Of a stretch of DNA of 64,000 bases, positions 1 to 8,280 are shown one piece after another (position 1 is the first letter of the stretch; the number at the start of each line of letters is the position of its first letter). The stretch spans positions 20,890-84,889 of the forward strand of contig JAKTNV010000664.1 of NCBI GenBank assembly GCA_022747635.1, given 5' to 3'. The stretch comes from Hetaerina americana. Taxonomy: Eukaryota; Arthropoda; Insecta; Odonata; Calopterygidae. The notes under the pieces were generated by a model, which saw only the letters and a program-made list of their open reading frames with translations, did no database searches and was not told the origin of the DNA. A program made the position numbers and the translations under genes.

Positions 1-3000
1 TGAGATTTTCACCTAGAACCCAAAGGGGGGGGTATTGGCACTTTTCATGGAAAAATGTGAAAAATTAAATTTTCTAAAAATGAAATAAATGCCTTCTAAA
101 CACCTCAAACATTCACTCTAAAACAGTAGATTGTTGTTTTTCGCAATATTTTTAGAAATTTGGGCTCTTTTAGTAACATTAACACTTTCTCTGAAGCAAC
201 TTTTATGCTCATTTCTTGTCCTTCAAGATTAATTCTGGGTTTTATTTTGTTTATTTGATGAAAATGAACAATACATACCATGGAAACATTTTTGTTTGAT
301 TTGTGTCGAGTGAGATTTTCACCTCGAACCCAAAGGGGGGGGTATTGGCACTTTTCATGGAAAAATGTAAAAAATTAAATTTTCTAAAAATGAAATAAAT
401 GGCTTCTAAACACCTCAAACATTCACTCTAAAACAGAAGATTGTTGTTTTTCGCAATATTTTTAGAAATTTGGGCTCTTTTAGTAAAATTAACACTTGCG
501 CTGAAGCATCTTTTATGCTCATTTCATGTCTTTCAGGATTATTTCTGGGTTTTATTTTGTTTATTTGATGAAAATGAACAACAATACACACCATGGAAAC
601 ATTTTTGTTTGATTTGTGTCGAGTGAGATTTTCACCTAGAACCCAAAGGGGGGGGTATTGGCACTTTTCATGGAAAAATGTGAAAAATTAAATTTTCTAA
701 AAATGAAATAAATGCCTTCTAAACACCTCAAACATTCACTCTAAAACAGAAGATTGTTGTTTTTAGCAATATTTTTAGAAATTTGGGCTTTTTTAGTAAC
801 ATTAACACCTGGGCTGAAGCATCTTTTATGATCTTTTATTGTCTTTCAGGATTCATTCTGGGTTTTATTTTGTTTATTTGATGAAAATGAACAACAACAC
901 ACAACTTGGATACATTTTTGTTTGATTTGTGTCGACTGAGATTTTCAACTAGAACCCAAAGGGGGGGGCATTGGCTCCTTTCATGGAAAAATGTGAAAAA
1001 TTAAATTTTCTAAAAATGAAATAAATGCCTTATAAACACCTCAAACATTCACTCTAAAACAGAAGATTGTTGTTTTTCGCAATATTTTTAGCAATTTGGG
1101 CTGTTTTAGTAACATTAACACCTGGGCTGAAGCATCTTTTATGATCTTTTATTGTCTTTCAGGATTCATTCTGGGTTTTATTTTGTTTATTTGATGAAAA
1201 TGAACAACAATACACACCATGGAAACATTTTTGTTTGATTTGTGTCAAGTTAGATTTTCACCTAGAACCCAAAGGGGGGGGGTATTGGCACTTTTCATGG
1301 ATAAATATAAAAAATTAAATTTTCTAAAAATGAAATAAATGCCTTCTAAACACCTCAAACATTCACTCTAAAACAGAAGATTGTTGTTTTTCGCAATATT
1401 AATAGAAATTTGGGCTCTTTTAGTAACATTAACACTTTCTCTGAAGACTCTTTTATGCTCATTTCTTGTCCTTCAAGATTAATTCTGGGTTTTATTTGTT
1501 TATTTGATGAAAATGAACAACAATACACACCATGGAAACATTTTTGTTTGATTTGTGTCGAGTGAGACTTTCACCTAGAACCCAAAGGGGGGGGGGGTAT
1601 TGGCCCTTTTCATGGAAAAATGTGAAAAATTAAATTTTCTAAAAATGAAATAAATGCCTTCTAAACACCTCAAACATTCACTCTAAAACAGAAGATTGTT
1701 GTTTTTCGCAATATTTTTAGAAATTTTGGCTCTTTTAGTAACATTAACACTTGGGCTGAAGCATCTTTTATGATCTTTTATTGTCTTTCAGGATTCATTC
1801 TGGGTTTTATTTTGTTTATTTGATGAAAATGAACAACAATACACACCTTGGATACATTTTTGTTTGATTTGTGTTGAGAGAGATTTTCACCTAGAACCCA
1901 AAGGGCACTTTTCATGGAAAAATGTGAAAAATTAAATTTTCTAAAAATGAAATAAATGCCTTCTAAACACCTCAAACATTCACTCTTAAACAGAAGATTG
2001 TTGTTTTTCGCAATATTTTTAGAAATTTAGGCTCTTTTAGTAACATTAACACTTTCGCTGAAGCAACTTTTATGCTCGTTTCTTGTCTTTCAAGATTAAT
2101 TCTGTGTTTTATTTGTTTATTTGATGAAAATGAACAACACTAACCACCATGGAAACATTTCTGTTTGATTTGTGTCAAGTTAGATTTTCACCTAGAACCC
2201 AAAGGGGGGGTATTGGCACTTTTCATGGAAAAATGTGAAAAATTAAATTTTCTAAAAATGAAATAAATGCCTTCTAAACACCTCAAACATTCACTCTAAA
2301 ACAGAAGATTGTTGTTTTTCGCAATATTTTTAGAAATTTTGGCTCTTTTAGTAACATTAACAACTGGGCTGAAGCATCTTTTATGATCATTTATTGTCTT
2401 TCAAGATTAATTCTGGGTTTTATTTTGTTTATTTGATGAAAATGAACAACAATACACACCTTGGATACATTTTTGTTTGATTTGTGTCGTGTGTAATTTT
2501 CACCTAGAACCCAAAGGGGGGGTATTGGCACTTTTCATGGAAAAATGTGAAAAATTAAATTTTCTTAAAATGAAATCAATGCCTTCTAAACACCTCAAAC
2601 TTTCACTCTAAAACAGAAGATTGTTGTTTTTCGCAATATTTTTAGAAATTTTGGCTCTTTTAGTAACATTAACACTTTCTCTGAAGCAACTTTTATGCTC
2701 ATTTCTTGTCCTTCAAGATTAATTCTGGGTTTTATTTGTTTATTTGATGAAAATGAACCACAATACACACCATGGAAACATTTTTGTTTGATTTGTGTCG
2801 AGTGAGATTTTCACCTAGAACCCAAAGGGGGGGGTATTGGCACTTTTCATGGAAAAATGTGAAAAATTAAATTTTCTTAAAATGAAATCAATGCCTTCTA
2901 AACACCTCAAACTTTCACTCTAAAACAGAAGATTGTTGTTTTTCGCAATATTTTTAGAAATTTTGGCTCTTTTAGTAACATTAACACTTGGGCTGAAGCA

Positions 3001-3115
3001 TCTTTTATGATCTTTTATTGTCTTTCAGGATTCATTCTGGGTTTTATTTTGTTTATATGATGAAAATGAACAACAATACACACCTTGGATACATTTTTGT
3101 TTGATTTGTGTCGAG
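1..3115 (+). repeat. Ten-monomer higher-order repeat, copy 1
   Basis: Diagnostic variants recur about 3.11 kb apart: the AATACATACC deletion near 270 and 3388, AAATGGCTTC near 397 and 3513, CCTTATAAACACC near 1027 and 4145, and the short AAAGGGCACTTTTC monomer near 1900 and 5010. The offset falls slowly from 3115 to 3109 because of small indels. This copy holds the intact, uninserted version of the retroelement target at 2689-2692. Confidence 0.88.
624..936 (+). repeat. Representative satellite monomer (313 bp)
   Basis: One complete unit, given as a reference. It contains the G tract after AACCCAAA, the 16-bp A/T dyad, one AATAAA on the plus strand, the variable segment (ACCTGGGCTGAAGCATC class), a splice-acceptor-like TTGTCTTTCAGG, and the motif TTATTTTGTTTATTT, whose complement carries two AATAAA hexamers. 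It differs from the commonest form in having TTTTTAGCAATA where most units have TTTTTCGCAATA. Confidence 0.9.
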
Positions 3116-5799
3116 CGAGATTTTCACCTAGAACCCAAAGGGGGGAGTATTGGCACTTTTCATGGAAAAATGTGAAAAATTAAATTTTCTAAAAATGAAA
3201 TAAATGCCTTCTAAACACCTCAAACATTCACTCTAAAACAGTAGATTGTTGTTTTTCGCAATATTTTTAGAAATTTGGGCTCTTTTAGTAACATTAACAC
3301 TTTCTCTGAAGCAACTTTTATGCTCATTTCTTGTCCTTCAAGATTAATTCTGGGTTTTATTTTGTTTATTTGATGAAAATGAACAATACATACCATGGAA
3401 ACATTTTTGTTTGATTTGTGTCGAGTGAGATTTTCACCTAGAACCCAAAGGGGGGGGTATTGGCACTTTTCATGGAAAAATGTAAAAAATTAAATTTTCT
3501 AAAAATGAAATAAATGGCTTCTAAACACCTCAAACATTCACTCTAAAACAGAAGATTGTTGTTTTTCGCAATATTTTTAGAAATTTGGGCTCTTTTAGTA
3601 AAATTAACACTTGCGCTGAAGCATCTTTTATGCTCATTTCATGTCTTTCAGGATTATTTCTGGGTTTTATTTTGTTTATTTGATGAAAATGAACAACAAT
3701 ACACACCATGGAAACATTTTTGTTTGATTTGTGTCGAGTGAGATTTTCACCTAGAACCCAAAGGGGGGGGTATTGGCACTTTTCATGGAAAAATGTGAAA
3801 AATTAAATTTTCTAAAAATGAAATAAATGCCTTCTAAACACCTCAAACATTCACTCTAAAACAGAAGATTGTTGTTTTTAGCAATATTTTTAGAAATTTG
3901 GGCTTTTTTAGTAACATTAACACCTGGGCTGAAGCATCTTTTATGATCTTTTATTGTCTTTCAGGATTCATTCTGGGTTTTATTTTGTTTATTTGATGAA
4001 AATGAACAACAACACACAACTTGGATACATTTTTGTTTGATTTGTGTCGACTGAGATTTTCAACTAGAACCCAAAGGGGGGGGGCATTGGCTCCTTTCAT
4101 GGAAAAATGTGAAAAATTAAATTTTCTAAAAATGAAATAAATGCCTTATAAACACCTCAAACATTCACTCTAAAACAGAAGATTGTTGTTTTTCGCAATA
4201 TTTTTAGCAATTTGGGCTGTTTTAGTAACATTAACACCTGGGCTGAAGCATCTTTTATGATCTTTTATTGTCTTTCAGGATTCATTCTGGGTTTTATTTT
4301 GTTTATTTGATGAAAATGAAAACCAATACACACCTTGGATACATTTTGTTTGATTTGTGTCGAGTGAGATTTTCACCTAGAACCCAAAGGGGGGGGGGTA
4401 TTGGCACTTTTCATGGAAAAATGTAAAAAATTAAATTTTCTAAAAATGAAATAAATGCCTTCTAAACACCTCAAACATTCACTCTAAAACAGAAGATTGT
4501 TGTTTTTCGCAATATTAATAGAAATTTGGGCTCTTTTAGTAACATTAACACTTTCTCTGAAGACTCTTTTATGCTCATTTCTTGTCCTTCAAGATTAATT
4601 CTGGGTTTTATTTGTTTATTTGATGAAAATGAACAACAATACACACCATGGAAACATTTTTGTTTGATTTGTGTCGAGTGAGACTTTCACCTAGAACCCA
4701 AAGGGGGGGGGGCCCTTTTCATGGAAAAATGTGAAAAATTAAATTTTCTAAAAATGAAATAAATGCCTTCTAAACACCTCAAACATTCACTCTAAAACAG
4801 AAGATTGTTGTTTTTCGCAATATTTTTAGAAATTTTGGCTCTTTTAGTAACATTAACACTTGGGCTGAAGCATCTTTTATGATCTTTTATTGTCTTTCAG
4901 GATTCATTCTGGGTTTTATTTTGTTTATTTGATGAAAATGAACAACAATACACACCTTGGATACATTTTTGTTTGATTTGTGTTGAGAGAGATTTTCACC
5001 TAGAACCCAAAGGGCACTTTTCATGGAAAAATGTGAAAAATTAAATTTTCTAAAAATGAAATAAATGCCTTCTAAACACCTCAAACATTCACTCTTAAAC
5101 AGAAGATTGTTGTTTTTCGCAATATTTTTAGAAATTTAGGCTCTTTTAGTAACATTAACACTTTCGCTGAAGCAACTTTTATGCTCGTTTCTTGTCTTTC
5201 AAGATTAATTCTGTGTTTTATTTGTTATTTGATGAAAATGAACAACACTAACCACCATGGAAACATTTCTGTTTGATTTGTGTCAAGTTAGATTTTCACC
5301 TAGAACCCAAAGGGGGGGTATTGGCACTTTTCATGGAAAAATGTGAAAAATTAAATTTTCTAAAAATGAAATAAATGCCTTCTAAACACCTCAAACATTC
5401 ACTCTAAAACAGAAGATTGTTGTTTTTCGCAATATTTTTAGAAATTTTGGCTCTTTTAGTAACATTAACACCTGGGCTGAAGCATCTTTTATGATCATTT
5501 ATTGTCTTTCAAGATTAATTCTGGGTTTTATTTTGTTTATTTGATGAAAATGAACAACAATACACACCTTGGATACATTTTTGTTTGATTTGTGTCGTGT
5601 GTAATTTTCACCTAGAACCCAAAGGGGGGGGGGTATTGGCACTTTTCATGGAAAAATGTAAAAAATTAAATTTTCTAAAAATGAAATAAATGCTTTCTAA
5701 ACACCTCAAACATTCACTCTAAAACAGAAGATTGTTGTTTTTCGCAATATTTTTAGAAATTTGGGCTCTTTTAGTAACTTTAACACTTTCTCTGAAGCA

Positions 5800-5803
5800 A
5801 CTT
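5800..5803 (+). repeat. Target-site duplication, left copy (ACTT)
   Basis: ACTT directly precedes the TGATGTG start of the 5' LTR. The same four bases follow the 3' LTR at 9520-9523. Removing the element and one ACTT restores GAAGCAACTTTTATGC, the normal satellite sequence seen at 2684-2699. An A shared at the 3' edge means the duplication could also be read as 5 bp (AACTT), but TG...CA LTR ends favour 4 bp. Confidence 0.9.
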
Positions 5804-5935
5804 TGATGTGCGCCTACTGTGGCCAAAGCCCGCTCCGCAGAGCGAAGACAATTCAAATCTCCCGGCAGCGGAGAATCTTCCCCTCCACCCGCGCTCCGAT
5901 GCAATAGGGGAAGAGTCTGCCACGCGGAGAGCGCG

Positions 5936-6085
5936 ACGTCACAATGTCACGTGGTCTCCCCTCCCCCGGAGTCCCCTCAGCGCTCGCCCATTGGCTACCG
6001 CCAGGGCATGTGAGCGATACGTCACAATGTCACGTGGTCTCCCCTCCCCCGGAGTCCCCTCAGCGCTCGCCCATTGGCTACCGCC
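5936..6085 (+). promoter_or_regulatory. Duplicated U3 promoter module (two 67-bp cores, 83-bp spacing)
   Basis: The core at 5936-6002 recurs at 6019-6085. Each copy holds ACGTCAC (CRE-like), CACGTG (E-box; 5948-5953 and 6031-6036), a CTCCCCTCCCCCGGAG GC-rich box and an inverted CCAAT (ATTGG; 5990-5994 and 6073-6077). The module ends just upstream of the TATA box. The motifs are visible; factor binding is inferred from their usual partners (CREB/ATF, USF-type bHLH, Sp/KLF, NF-Y). Confidence 0.78.
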
Positions 6086-6098
6086 CGGGCCAGGGCAG

Positions 6099-6108
6099 GT
6101 ATATAAGG
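6099..6108 (+). promoter_or_regulatory. TATA box of the 5' LTR
   Basis: GTATATAAGG lies 22 bp after the second CCAAT box. Transcription would be expected to start about 25-30 bp downstream, near 6130, which sets the predicted U3/R border. Confidence 0.8.
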
Positions 6109-6157
6109 AGGGACCTGAGACCCGAACAGACAGAGTCGGAGGTGGGAGTCCATCAGG

Positions 6158-6413
6158 GAGAGACCGCAGAGAGAACATCCTCGGTCTACTCCGCTCCCCT
6201 CTGATGGAAGCGACCGCAGAGAGCACATCCTCGGTCAACTCCGCTCCCCTCTCGAGGAAGCGATCGCAGAGAGCACATCCTCGGTCAACTCCGCCCCCCC
6301 CCCCTCTGGAGGAAGCGACCGCAGAGAGCAAATCCTCGGTCAAGTCCGCTCCCCTCTGGAGGAAGCGACCGCAGAGAGCACATCCTCGGTCAACTCCGAT
6401 CCCCTCAAGAGGA
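6158..6413 (+). repeat. Five tandem repeats of about 50 bp in the LTR R region
   Basis: The CGCAGAGAG motif recurs at about 6165, 6215, 6265, 6320 and 6370, each followed by CATCCTCGGTCAACTCCGCT or a close variant. Spacings are 50, 50, 55 and 50 bp. The 55-bp unit is lengthened by the poly-C run near 6294-6304, the only indel between the LTRs. If transcription starts near 6130, the repeats lie in the leader RNA and again in the 3' end. Confidence 0.88.
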
Positions 6414-6894
6414 ATTCGAGGCAACCAGGACCAAAGCAACCGGACGGATGCCGCGCCGCCTCCCAGCGCCAACCGAGCTCGACGCCGCACGGAGGACCGA
6501 CCCGCCGCGACGCCGCCCCGCCGCTCCGACACTCTGCCACCAGCCCCTCCGACGACCACCCCGGGATCATCGCCGACCCTCGAGGACTACCGGACCTGGT
6601 TGGCCGAGGCCGCCCTTCCTACGTGGCCGGTGCTGAGTCTCCTGACGCCGCCCACCCCGCAGTACCGCCTCCGGCCCCTGGACTCTCCAAGGACGCCCTA
6701 CGCAGAGGTGCCGAGGCTGCCCCTATTTGGCTCGCCGGACCGTCGGGCTCCCGCGACCAGCCAGAAGCCGGACAGGACCCCGGCCGCCATCCAGCTGCTG
6801 GAGCTGAACCGGACTACACGCGCCCTTCAGGCAAACGACACTCGACCTTCTCCCTGGGAGAAGGTCCCCTTTACTGTAATCCTTTACTGGACGG

Positions 6895-6913
6895 AATAAA
6901 CGCCCTTCGGGGT
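6895..6913 (+). terminator. LTR poly(A) signal with adjacent UUCG hairpin
   Basis: AATAAA at 6895-6900 is followed at once by a small stem-loop, GCCC-TTCG-GGGT (6902-6913), which in RNA is a C(UUCG)G tetraloop on a 3-4 bp stem. A G/T-rich GGGAGGTTTATTTTC follows near 6929. This would be the R/U5 end. The same arrangement occurs in the 3' LTR at 9374-9392, where it would act. Confidence 0.72.
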
Positions 6914-7042
6914 AATCAACGGAACAGCAGGGAGGTTTATTTTCTCCAGCAACCCCAGCCCTTACCTTGGCAGAATGCTCACTCGCTCTCGCGTTTCGGG
7001 GCGGGTCGCACAGCCAACCCCGGACGCCAGCGACGCGACAAT

Positions 7043-7053
7043 TGGCGCCCAAC
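7043..7053 (+). other. Primer-binding site (tRNA-Lys-like)
   Basis: TGGCGCCCAAC begins two bases after the 5' LTR end, the standard position. It complements the 3' end of a tRNA ending GTTGGGCGCCA, as in animal tRNA-Lys(CUU) by general knowledge. The following bases (TAACGGGG) do not extend the match well, so the pairing is about 11 bp and the tRNA identity is tentative. Confidence 0.75.
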
Positions 7054-7076
7054 TAACGGGGACTACGACTAGCTGC

Positions 7077-8192
7077 ATGGAGAGCAGCTGGGATCCACGG
7101 GCCCCTCTGACTGACGACGCCCGGCAACCAGCGACGAGTGTCCCACAGACCCCACCGAGGGACGACGCCTCAACTTCGGCAGGCGAGATGGACAACGGTC
7201 GCGGAAATGCACCAGACACCCAGTCGGTCGACACCGAACCGGGAGACGTTTCCACCATGGCGACTCAGCCCATCAATGGAACACTCGCTGCAACCATCAC
7301 GGCTCTTCCGAGAGAGCCTTACCAACACTCGGTGGCGCCCAACCTAACTCGCACCCGCACCAGGGACCAATGCGAGACTCCAAACTGCAGTGGGGTGGGG
7401 GAACACCTGATCTCCTGCGCCTGCTGCCACCATTGGTTTCACCATCTCTGCCTAGGATGGAGGGACGAAGCCAGGGACACAAGTGGTCTACAGTTTGTGT
7501 GCGGAAGATGCACCCTGCCGCAGCAACGCAGCCGCCCACAGCCATCCTCTCCGGAACCCGCCTTCCGGACACCGTGGCCGGAGTTTTTCGGGAGAGAAGC
7601 AGAGGACCCAGAAAGGTTCCTAAGAGATATGGAAGCTGCATTTCGGGATGACCAACTACCAACGACATGGTGGGTCCGCAGAGCGGAGCAACAACTCCAG
7701 GAGGAAGCACGGCGATGGTGGACACCGTACCGGGAGTTCTCTCTGACCTGGGGAGACTTCAAAAACAGGCTTCGGGGACGTTACGACACTCCAGCCCAGA
7801 GAGCGCTTATACAATCCAAACTATTTGGAAGTACTCAAGCACAGAAGGAAAGCGCGGAGATGTTTATCCTGAAGAAGCTGCAACTGTTTAAAAGATTATT
7901 CCCGGACGGGAACCAAGAATCCATTTTGCCGACATTAATAGAACAGCTTCTGCCACGGATAAGGCAAACGCTGCGCGCCAGCCCACCGAAAACCACGGAA
8001 GAATTAATACGGCTAGCAAGCGCCATCTCAGCGGACCAGGCCGAGGACACCAGCCAAGGCCGACCAGCAGGAGCACCTAAATGCAGATTTTGTCCCGGAC
8101 ATCACTTCCATCGGGACTGCCCCGAAAATCACGCGGGAAACGAGAGGGCGGGAAAATACCAGACCCCTTCAAACCCGCCCCAGCACCCATAG
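7077..8192 (+). CDS. gag: Gag polyprotein with PHD-type zinc finger, capsid-like domain and zinc knuckle
   Basis: A 371-residue structural protein expected to assemble the particle and package the element's RNA. Residues 1-95 are polar, low-complexity and probably disordered. Residues 99-145 form a C4HC3 PHD-type finger: C99-x4-C104-x9-C114-x2-C117-x4-H122-x2-C125-x16-C142-x2-C145, with an aromatic residue (F140) two before C142. Residues about 166-320 resemble the Ty3/Gypsy retrotransposon Gag (capsid) domain: PWPEFFGREAEDPERFL at the start, WWVRRAEQQL, RRWW, W225 and the RYDTPAQ region, followed by a helical C-terminal half. Residues 336-348 are a shortened zinc knuckle, C-x2-C-x3-H-x4-C, one residue short of the usual CCHC. 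The frame is open back to 6975 in the LTR. Three in-frame starts are plausible: 7077 (poor context), 7188 (G at -3) and 7257 (TCCACCATGG, near-ideal, giving 311 residues with all three domains). The ORF is unbroken, but no pol follows. Confidence 0.88.
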   Translation: MESSWDPRAPLTDDARQPATSVPQTPPRDDASTSAGEMDNGRGNAPDTQSVDTEPGDVSTMATQPINGTLAATITALPREPYQHSVAPNLTRTRTRDQCETPNCSGVGEHLISCACCHHWFHHLCLGWRDEARDTSGLQFVCGRCTLPQQRSRPQPSSPEPAFRTPWPEFFGREAEDPERFLRDMEAAFRDDQLPTTWWVRRAEQQLQEEARRWWTPYREFSLTWGDFKNRLRGRYDTPAQRALIQSKLFGSTQAQKESAEMFILKKLQLFKRLFPDGNQESILPTLIEQLLPRIRQTLRASPPKTTEELIRLASAISADQAEDTSQGRPAGAPKCRFCPGHHFHRDCPENHAGNERAGKYQTPSNPPQHP

Positions 8193-8280
8193 GGGTCACA
8201 CAACCCACGGAAACAGGCCCAGAAACAATAGGGCGCTCGCTCTTCGTAGCGGGTTTTGCGCCAACTGGGGAGGGGTGGGA
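8193..8280 (+). other. Residual internal region and polypurine tract
   Basis: 88 bp between the gag stop (TAG at 8190-8192) and the 3' LTR. The last 14 bases, GGGGAGGGGTGGGA (8267-8280), are a purine-rich plus-strand primer site abutting the LTR's TGATGTG. The rest holds no recognisable pol motif. A full-length relative would carry several kilobases of pol here, so this is where pol was lost. Confidence 0.85.

Larger units (their letters stand above)
1..5803 (+). repeat. Satellite array, left block, forward monomers of about 312 bp
   Basis: About 18.6 head-to-tail monomers. Each begins near TGAGATTTTCACC, followed by AGAACCCAAA and a run of about 3 to 13 G, GTATTGGCACTTTTCATGG, an A/T-rich stretch with the dyad GAAAAATTAAATTTTC, AATAAATGCCTTCTAAACAC, CACTCTAAAACAGAAGATTG, TTTTTCGCAATATTTTTAG, a variable part around GCTGAAGCA, CTTTCAGGATT, GGGTTTTATTTTGTTTATTT, GATGAAAATGAACAACAATA and GTTTGATTTGTGTCGAG. 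Monomer starts at 1, 311, 624 and 937 give a spacing of 310-313 bp. No gene is supported in this stretch; short ORFs (for example 441-626 and its copy at 3556-3741) are periodic by-products of the repeat. Confidence 0.97.
5804..7040 (+). repeat. 5' LTR (1237 bp)
   Basis: A direct repeat of 8281-9519, bounded by TG and CA. Predicted parts are: U3 from 5804 to about 6130, with a duplicated 67-bp regulatory core, CCAAT boxes and a TATA box; an unusually long R from about 6130 to about 6920, with five 50-bp tandem repeats and a poly(A) signal at 6895; and U5 from about 6920 to 7040. It differs from the 3' LTR in the poly-C run (11 C here, 13 there), a G/A difference near 6738 and 9217 (CTCGCCGG versus CTCGCCAG), and a T/G difference near 6968 and 9447 (TACCTTGG versus TACCTGGG). 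A 363-codon ORF at 5808-6899 is probably incidental. Confidence 0.95.

Noticed and set aside
441..626. Recurring forward ORF of 61 codons, hydrophobic at its start
   Set aside because: A fixed by-product of the satellite sequence, broken in most monomers by single substitutions; no sign of coding constraint.
1075..1092. CENP-B box candidate at TTTTTCGCAATATTTTTAG in each monomer
   Set aside because: TTCG and the central A match the consensus, but the required CGGG half is TTTA, so the essential bases are missing.
1588..1600. G-quadruplex within a single monomer
   Set aside because: Each monomer has only one G run, usually under 12 G, so an intramolecular four-run quadruplex is not supported by the local sequence.
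5939..6559. Reverse-strand ORFs of 60-206 codons within the LTRs
   Set aside because: GC-rich tandem-repeat DNA yields long open frames in several phases; no recognisable domain, and they overlap promoter and R-region repeats.
8193..8266. Possible remnant of pol between gag and the polypurine tract
   Set aside because: Only about 74 bp, with no protease DTG/DSG or reverse transcriptase YxDD coding in any frame that I could see.
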